From: Paramixta manurensis
Lineage (GTDB): Bacteria; Pseudomonadota; Gammaproteobacteria; Enterobacterales; Enterobacteriaceae
Assembly (NCBI RefSeq): GCF_013285385.1
Contig: NZ_CP054212.1
Span: 1,240,001-1,304,000, forward strand
Direction: 5' to 3'
DNA length: 64,000 nt
A model generated the notes under the pieces. The model did no database searches, was not told the DNA's origin, and saw nothing but the letters and a program-made list of their open reading frames with translations. Shown here piece after piece: positions 59,224 through 64,000 of the stretch. Both the position numbers and the translations under genes were made by a program. Every line of letters starts with the position of its first letter. Position 1 is the first letter of the stretch.

Positions 59224-59745
59224 TTACCGGATCAGCTCGCGCTCGAGGCTCGCCAGCGCGCTCTGGCAACGCGCCAGCCGCTCCTCCAGCGCCACCAACT
59301 CTCGCTGAATATGTTGCTGTTGTTGTAACGTTTCCACGCGCCCCAGTTGAGTTTCACGCTCCGCTAACATTGCCCGGAGACGTTGCTCAAACCTGTAATA
59401 CTCGGCCACCTTTTCACCTAATCTCTGTTGCGCGCTGGTCGCCGATTGGCGCGTATCGCGCAGGTGTTGTGTGGCTATCTCGCGCCGTAAAGCCTCTAAC
59501 TGTGCCGTTGCGTGCTCAGCTAACCAAGCCGTGCGTTCCCGGTTACCATCGGCAATATGCCGTTTTAAGCGATCGCAAGTTTGGCGCGCTTCGGCTAAAT
59601 AATCCTTAAGTTGGTTGCCGCGTGACTGAAAAAGTTGCTGGTCAAAGCGCGGTTGCGAACCGGCATAGGTGGTCGATTGCGCTATCGCCTGCGTCAGTTG
59701 TGCCAGTTGAGCATCCAGATGTTGCAGTAGCCGTTGATGTAACAT
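59224..59745 (-). CDS. priC: Primosomal replication protein N'' (PriC)
   Basis: PriC helps reload DnaB at stalled replication forks through single-stranded DNA and SSB. The start at 59745 after GGAGAG gives MLHQRLLQHLDAQLAQL and 173 residues (E. coli 175); the frame upstream is not coding. It is helical and rich in Gln, Arg and Leu (RLRAMLAERETQLGRVETLQ) and poorly conserved, as usual for PriC. Divergent from apt. Confidence 0.9.
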   Translation of the reverse strand: MLHQRLLQHLDAQLAQLTQAIAQSTTYAGSQPRFDQQLFQSRGNQLKDYLAEARQTCDRLKRHIADGNRERTAWLAEHATAQLEALRREIATQHLRDTRQSATSAQQRLGEKVAEYYRFEQRLRAMLAERETQLGRVETLQQQQHIQRELVALEERLARCQSALASLERELIR

Positions 59746-59975
59746 GTTTTCTCTCCAGGGCGCGAGGAGGAGTATGTTGCACCTGCCGGCGGTTGATGGA
59801 AAGCAATAAAACCGGCGATTCGCCTCGTCACGGTTGCAATTATTCTGCGCTTTGCTTAGATTTGGTCGTTTTCGTGCGTGGCTTCCCTGGTTGAACACTA
59901 TTCCGTCTGCGGCTATGGCCGTCAGCGTGAAGTGAAGCTGCGCGAGTCAGATTTGTATTCACCAGGCATAAGATT

Positions 59976-60527
59976 ATGACCGCGACTGCGCAGCAGCTTG
60001 AATTAATTAAAGACAGTATCAAAAGTATTCCGGACTACCCGAAGCCGGGTATCCTGTTTCGTGATGTCACCAGTCTGTTGGAAGAGCCGAAAGCCTACGC
60101 AACCGCGATTGAACTGTTGGTTGAACGCTATCGCGATAAAGGGATTACCAAAGTCGTTGGCACTGAAGCGCGCGGTTTCCTGTTTGGCGCACCGGTGGCG
60201 TTAGGCCTTGGCGTTGGCTTTGTGCCAGTGCGTAAACCGGGTAAATTACCGCGTAAAACCTTCAGCGAAAGCTATGAACTGGAATACGGTACCGATCAAC
60301 TGGAGTTGCATTGTGACGCTATTCAGCCCGGAGATTTGGTGTTAGTGGTTGATGATCTTTTGGCAACCGGCGGCACTATTGAAGCGACGGTGAAACTGAT
60401 TCGTCGCGCGGGCGGTGAAGTGAAAGACGCCGCGTTTGTGATTAATCTCTACGATCTGACCGGCGAAACGCGCCTGAAAGCGATGGGTATCAATAGCTAT
60501 AGCCTTGTCGCCTTCCCGGGGCACTAA
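59976..60527 (+). CDS. apt: Adenine phosphoribosyltransferase
   Basis: Apt salvages adenine to AMP with PRPP. The 183-residue length is identical to E. coli. The PRPP-binding loop is seen in VLVVDDLLATGGTIEATVKL and the flexible-loop and base-specificity region in EARGFLFGAPVALGLGVGF with RKPGKLPRKT. Cytosolic dimer. It lies 80 bases upstream of dnaX on the same strand and the two may be cotranscribed, as in E. coli. Confidence 0.98.
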   Translation: MTATAQQLELIKDSIKSIPDYPKPGILFRDVTSLLEEPKAYATAIELLVERYRDKGITKVVGTEARGFLFGAPVALGLGVGFVPVRKPGKLPRKTFSESYELEYGTDQLELHCDAIQPGDLVLVVDDLLATGGTIEATVKLIRRAGGEVKDAAFVINLYDLTGETRLKAMGINSYSLVAFPGH

Positions 60528-60607
60528 GTTCCCGACCTTCAGCCTCGCCGTAAAGGTGGGGCTGTGTTAGCATGACTCATTGGTTTATCAACGCATCCCA
60601 CAAACAA

Positions 60608-62545
60608 ATGAGCTATCAGGTACTTGCCCGCAAGTGGCGCCCACAAGCGTTTTCTGATGTTGTCGGTCAGGAGCATGTCCTGACAGCGCTGGCAAATGGC
60701 CTGTCGCTTGGCCGCATCCATCACGCCTACCTTTTTTCCGGCACCCGCGGCGTCGGTAAGACCACTATCGCGCGTTTATTGGCGAAAGGGCTGAATTGCG
60801 AAACCGGTATTACCGCAACGCCATGCGGGCAGTGCGATAACTGTCGTGAAATTGAGCAGGGGCGTTTTGTTGACCTGATCGAGATCGATGCCGCCTCGCG
60901 CACCAAAGTGGAAGACACGCGCGACCTGCTGGATAACGTACAATATGCTCCGGCGCGCGGGCGCTTCAAAGTTTACCTGATCGATGAAGTGCATATGTTA
61001 TCGCGCCACAGCTTCAACGCTCTGTTAAAAACGCTGGAAGAGCCGCCTGAGCACGTGAAATTTTTGCTGGCGACGACCGACCCGCAAAAATTGCCGGTCA
61101 CCATCCTTTCACGCTGCCTGCAATTTCATCTTAAAGCACTGGATGTTGAGCAAATCCGCGCGCAGTTGGCGCGGGTTCTTGACGCAGAACAGATCGCCGC
61201 CGAGCCACGCGCGCTGCAACTGTTGGCGCGTGCTGCCGATGGCAGTATGCGCGATGCACTCAGTTTGACCGATCAAGCGATCGCTATGGGGCAGGGGCAA
61301 ATTACCACCGAAACGGTCAGCGCGATGCTGGGAACGCTGGATGATGACCAGCCGCTGGCGTTAATTGAGGCGTTGGTTGAGGCCGATGGTCAGCAGGTGA
61401 TGGCGTTATTGAACCAGGCGGCATCACGCGGCGTAGAGTGGGAAGCGCTACTAGTAGAGATGCTACGTTTGCTGCACCGTATCGCCATGGTGCAACTCCA
61501 GCCCTCCGCGTTAGGAGATGAGTTTGCAATGATTGAGCAACGCCTGCGTGAATTGGCGCGTGTGCTGCCGCCGGCGGACGTTCAGCTCTACTACCAAACG
61601 CTGTTAGTGGGGCGAAAAGAGTTACCGCTGGCGCCGGATCGGCGCATGGGCGTTGAAATGACGCTGTTGCGTGCGTTGGCGTTTCATCCTGATGCGGTGA
61701 TTGCCGAGCCCGTTGCGCGCCCGAGTATGATTCCGCAGACATCGCCGTCAGCGACCTCTGCCGAGGCACCTCGTCCTGCGCCGGTACCTTCAGGCTCGCC
61801 GCCGCCTGCCGAAGCGCCGACGGCGCATCTACCGGATACCACACATCAGCTACTCCAGGCGCGCACTCAATTGATGCGTCAGCAAGGAGTAAACAAACCA
61901 AAAAAGAGTGAACCGGCGGCGCAAAATGCGCGGCCGGCAAGCTCGGCCCTGGAGCGTCTGGCGTCGGTTACCGAACGTGGTCAGCAGCAACGCCAATCCG
62001 CGCAAGCATCCGCCGCCGTAGCGGTAAAGAAAGAGGCATATCGTTGGAAAGCGCAAACTGTGCCGGTGGAGGCGCCCGCGCCGGTTGCCACGCCTAAAGC
62101 GCTACGCTCGGCGTTAGAACATGAAAAGACGCCGGAACTGGCAGCGAGATTGCAGGAAGAAGCCCAGCAACGTGATAGTTGGGCGGCAGAGGTGGCAAGT
62201 TTAACCCTGCCGAAACTGGTGCAACAGTTGGCGCTTAATGCCTGGAAAGAGCAAACTGAGCAGGGTGTCTGCCTTCATTTGCGCTCCACCCAGCGCCATC
62301 TGAACTCCGCATCGGCGCAACAGGTGCTGGCAGAAGCGCTAAGCGCCGCGGCTGCGCAGAAGGTTGAACTCACTATCATTGAAGATGATAATCCGGCGGT
62401 GTTAACGCCGCTGGAGTGGCGGCAAAAAATTTATGAAGAGAAACTGGCGCAGGCGCGTCAGTCGATAATTGCGGATACGCATATTCAGACTCTACGTCGG
62501 TTTTTTGACGCCGATGTAGATGAAGAGAGTATTCGCCCCGTTTGA
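60608..62545 (+). CDS. dnaX: DNA polymerase III subunits tau and gamma
   Basis: DnaX is the ATPase of the clamp loader. The start at 60608 (MSYQVLARKWRPQAFSD) gives tau of 645 residues (E. coli 643). Walker A is GTRGVGKTTIARLL, the four-cysteine zinc module lies in LNCETGITATPCGQCDNC, Walker B in VYLIDEVHMLS and the sensor SRC motif in ILSRCLQF. A complete -1 frameshift signal at 61884-61937 gives the shorter gamma form, 434 residues, ending Lys-Glu. The C-terminal third binds DnaB and polymerase alpha. Confidence 0.98.
   Translation: MSYQVLARKWRPQAFSDVVGQEHVLTALANGLSLGRIHHAYLFSGTRGVGKTTIARLLAKGLNCETGITATPCGQCDNCREIEQGRFVDLIEIDAASRTKVEDTRDLLDNVQYAPARGRFKVYLIDEVHMLSRHSFNALLKTLEEPPEHVKFLLATTDPQKLPVTILSRCLQFHLKALDVEQIRAQLARVLDAEQIAAEPRALQLLARAADGSMRDALSLTDQAIAMGQGQITTETVSAMLGTLDDDQPLALIEALVEADGQQVMALLNQAASRGVEWEALLVEMLRLLHRIAMVQLQPSALGDEFAMIEQRLRELARVLPPADVQLYYQTLLVGRKELPLAPDRRMGVEMTLLRALAFHPDAVIAEPVARPSMIPQTSPSATSAEAPRPAPVPSGSPPPAEAPTAHLPDTTHQLLQARTQLMRQQGVNKPKKSEPAAQNARPASSALERLASVTERGQQQRQSAQASAAVAVKKEAYRWKAQTVPVEAPAPVATPKALRSALEHEKTPELAARLQEEAQQRDSWAAEVASLTLPKLVQQLALNAWKEQTEQGVCLHLRSTQRHLNSASAQQVLAEALSAAAAQKVELTIIEDDNPAVLTPLEWRQKIYEEKLAQARQSIIADTHIQTLRRFFDADVDEESIRPV
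61884..61937 (+). other. Programmed -1 ribosomal frameshift site of dnaX
   Basis: An internal SD-like AAGGAG (61884-61889) is 10 bases upstream of the slippery heptamer A-AAA-AAG (61900-61906), set in the zero frame at codons 431-433. Shifting back one base reads GAG then TGA (61909-61911). A hairpin of 11 pairs with one mismatch (61913-61923 with 61927-61937) starts 6 bases after the heptamer. All three elements match those proven in E. coli. Confidence 0.92.
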
Positions 62546-62599
62546 AACGCCGCATAAGCGTATTGTATGTTTACGCGGCCTGAGCTGAGAGAGAAAACT

Positions 62600-62929
62600 A
62601 TGTTTGGTAAAGGCGGTTTGGGCAACTTGATGAAACAAGCCCAGCAAATGCAGGACAAAATGGCCCAGGTGCAGGAAGAAATCGCCGCTCTGGAAGTGAC
62701 CGGCGAATCTGGCGCTGGCCTGGTAAAAGTCACCATCAATGGCGCGCACAATTGCCGTCGCGTAGAAATCGATCCCAGTCTGCTGGAAGACGATAAAGAT
62801 ATGCTGGAAGACTTGGTTGCCGCCGCATTTAACGATGCTGCGCGTCGTATTGGCGAAACGCAAAAAGAGAAAATGGCAGCGGTTTCCTCCGGTATGCAAT
62901 TGCCGCCGGGCTTTAAGATGCCGTTCTGA
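62600..62929 (+). CDS. ybaB: Nucleoid-associated protein YbaB/EbfC
   Basis: YbaB is a small DNA-binding protein of tweezer-like dimers that associates with the nucleoid. The start at 62600 after GAGAGAG gives MFGKGGLGNLMKQAQQMQ and 109 residues, the same as E. coli; a longer upstream frame is not needed. Conserved are EVTGESGAGLVKVTINGAHN and the end LPPGFKMPF. Its TGA overlaps the recR ATG (TGATG), and it sits in dnaX-ybaB-recR. Confidence 0.97.
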   Translation: MFGKGGLGNLMKQAQQMQDKMAQVQEEIAALEVTGESGAGLVKVTINGAHNCRRVEIDPSLLEDDKDMLEDLVAAAFNDAARRIGETQKEKMAAVSSGMQLPPGFKMPF

Positions 62930-63534
62930 TGCAAACCAGCCCACTCCTTGAAGCGTTAATGGAGTCGCTGCGCTGTTTACCCGGCGTCGGGCCAAAATCG
63001 GCGCAGCGTATGGCGTTTCAGCTCCTGCAACGCGATCGCAGCGGCGGTATGCGCCTTGCCCAGGCGTTAACGCGCGCGATGTCGGAAATTGGTCACTGTG
63101 CTGATTGCCGGACATTTACCGAGCAGGAGATCTGCACTATTTGCGCCAATTCGCGTCGGCAACAAAATGGGCAGATCTGCGTGGTGGAGAGCCCGGCGGA
63201 TATCCATGCTATTGAGCAAACCGGTCAGTTTGCCGGGCGCTACTTTGTGTTAATGGGGCATCTCTCGCCGTTGGACGGTATCGGTCCGCAGGATATTGGT
63301 CTTGACCGCCTGGAACAGCGTCTTGAAAGTGAATCTATTCAAGAAGTGATCCTGGCCACTAATCCGACGGTGGAAGGTGAAGCCACGGCTAACTATATTG
63401 CTGAACTGTGTGGGCAATATGGCGTTGAAGCCAGCCGTATCGCACATGGCGTGCCGGTGGGCGGTGAGCTGGAAATGGTTGATGGCACCACATTGTCCCA
63501 TTCGCTGGCGGGACGTCATAAGATTAAATTCTGA
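62929..63534 (+). CDS. recR: Recombination mediator RecR
   Basis: RecR works with RecF and RecO to load RecA at gaps. The 201-residue protein has the N-terminal helix-hairpin-helix LRCLPGVGPKSAQRMAFQLL, a four-cysteine zinc finger CADCRTFTEQEICTIC, and a TOPRIM domain starting at ICVVESPADIHAIEQTG. Length and motifs match E. coli. The start is coupled to the ybaB stop. Confidence 0.98.
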   Translation: MQTSPLLEALMESLRCLPGVGPKSAQRMAFQLLQRDRSGGMRLAQALTRAMSEIGHCADCRTFTEQEICTICANSRRQQNGQICVVESPADIHAIEQTGQFAGRYFVLMGHLSPLDGIGPQDIGLDRLEQRLESESIQEVILATNPTVEGEATANYIAELCGQYGVEASRIAHGVPVGGELEMVDGTTLSHSLAGRHKIKF

Positions 63535-63542
63535 ACAATCGT

Positions 63543-63562
63543 CGGCACGGTGCGCCGTGCCG
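63543..63562 (+). terminator. Hairpin after recR
   Basis: The stem CGGCACGG/CCGTGCCG with loop TGCG lies 9 bases after the recR stop and directly upstream of the htpG heat-shock promoter. The T tract is weak, so some readthrough is possible. Confidence 0.6.
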
Positions 63563-63563
63563 G

Positions 63564-63591
63564 CTTGAAAAGCGCTTTTCCATCCCCATCT
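63564..63591 (+). promoter_or_regulatory. Sigma32 promoter of htpG
   Basis: CTTGAAA (63564-63570), a 13-base spacer and CCCCATCT (63584-63591) match the heat-shock consensus CTTGAAA/CCCCATNT exactly, as in E. coli htpG. Confidence 0.9.
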
Positions 63592-63632
63592 TTTCCTCAA
63601 CGTTCGTTAAACCTGCTTCAGTTGAGGTATCA

Positions 63633-64000
63633 ATGACCATGAAAGGACAAGAGACGCGTGGTTTCCAGTCAGAAGTAAAACAGCTTCTGCATCTGATGAT
63701 CCATTCCCTCTATTCAAACAAAGAGATCTTCCTGCGCGAGTTGATTTCCAACTCTTCCGATGCGGCAGACAAGCTGCGTTTTCGTGCGCTCTCAACGCCT
63801 GACCTCTATGAGGGCGATGGCGAACTGCGTGTACGGGTCGCAGTTGATAAGGAAAGTCGGACTCTACGGCTCAGTGATAACGGCATTGGTATGCGCCGCG
63901 ATGAAGTGATTGAAAACTTGGGGACTATCGCTAAATCTGGCACCAAAGCCTTCCTTGAATCGATGGGGTCCGATCAGGCGAAAGATAGCCAATTAATTGG
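63633..64000 (+). CDS. htpG: Molecular chaperone HtpG (Hsp90), 5' part, runs off the right edge
   Basis: HtpG is the bacterial Hsp90, an ATP-dependent dimeric chaperone. About 122 of roughly 624 residues are present, all from the N-terminal GHKL ATPase domain: HSLYSNKEIFLRELISNSSD contains the catalytic glutamate and ATP-binding asparagine, and LSDNGIGMRRDEVIENLGTI the second nucleotide motif. The ATG at 63633 (MTMKGQETRGFQ) has GAGG at good distance; E. coli starts at the second ATG (63639). Confidence 0.97.
   Translation, partial: MTMKGQETRGFQSEVKQLLHLMIHSLYSNKEIFLRELISNSSDAADKLRFRALSTPDLYEGDGELRVRVAVDKESRTLRLSDNGIGMRRDEVIENLGTIAKSGTKAFLESMGSDQAKDSQLI

Noticed and set aside
61900..61911. 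A-run in dnaX as a sequencing frameshift or disrupted gene
   Set aside because: The frame stays open to full tau length and the SD, heptamer and hairpin match the known programmed signal.
61317..61940. 207-residue open frame opposite to dnaX
   Set aside because: Lies entirely antisense to dnaX, with a Pro/Ala-rich composition that mirrors the dnaX linker; no start signals.
62492..63115. 207-residue open frame opposite to ybaB and recR
   Set aside because: Antisense to two conserved, coupled genes; no SD or homology.
1..64000. CRISPR arrays, tRNA or rRNA genes, insertion sequences, prophage
   Set aside because: No regularly spaced repeats, transposase or integrase frames, or tRNA-like folds were recognised on reading both strands; the only RNA gene found is ffs.

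Overview
This window is a stretch of a gammaproteobacterial chromosome of the order Enterobacterales. The gene order follows the Escherichia coli 9-11 minute region closely: dxs-ispA-xseB / thiI / yajL-panE / yajQ / yajR / cyoABCDE / ampG-yajG / bolA / tig / clpP-clpX / lon / hupB / ppiD / ybaV / fadM / queC / ybaE / cof / decR-mdlAB / glnK-amtB / tesB / ybaY / atl / ffs, and later hha-tomB / acrAB-acrR / rsmS-priC / apt / dnaX-ybaB-recR / htpG. Protein sequences are near-colinear with E. coli but clearly diverged. The accessory content (a decR-linked cysteine-synthase-like enzyme, an arabinitol cluster, zinc-free ribosomal proteins next to acrB) suggests a plant- or environment-associated genus such as Pantoea, Erwinia or Serratia; the genus is inference.

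Layout. 1-15.2 kb: isoprenoid precursor synthesis (dxs, ispA), thiI, the deglycase-like yajL with panE, then the cytochrome bo3 oxidase operon and the muropeptide permease ampG. 15.5-25 kb: protein quality control and envelope folding (bolA, tig, clpPX, lon, hupB, ppiD), with sigma32-type promoters visible before clpP and lon. 25-38.9 kb: fadM, queC, the SgrR-type ybaE, cof, a divergent PLP-enzyme/decR pair, mdlAB, the sigma54-dependent glnK-amtB pair, tesB, ybaY, atl and the 4.5S SRP RNA.

38.9-53.7 kb is the accessory part. It occupies the place where E. coli has ybaA-ylaB-ylaC-maa. It holds an AT-rich DUF1493 two-gene module, a D-arabinitol-type polyol ABC transporter with a DalD-like dehydrogenase and a SorC-family regulator, a yczR-yczE (MocR regulator/membrane protein) divergent pair, hha-tomB, one unrecognised small gene, and a Zur-type zinc-starvation locus. 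The zinc locus has two palindromic Zur boxes: one in front of a zinc ABC importer preceded by a 48-codon putative membrane microprotein, the other in front of rpmE2-rpmJ2, which encode zinc-free ribosomal protein paralogues.

53.8-64 kb returns to the conserved backbone: the AcrAB multidrug efflux pump with its repressor, operator and marbox; rsmS-priC; apt; dnaX with a complete programmed -1 frameshift signal; ybaB-recR; and the start of htpG behind a near-perfect sigma32 promoter. No tRNA, rRNA, CRISPR array, insertion sequence or prophage was recognised. The clearest candidate for something not routinely annotated is the microprotein that starts immediately after the Zur box at 50654-50669.
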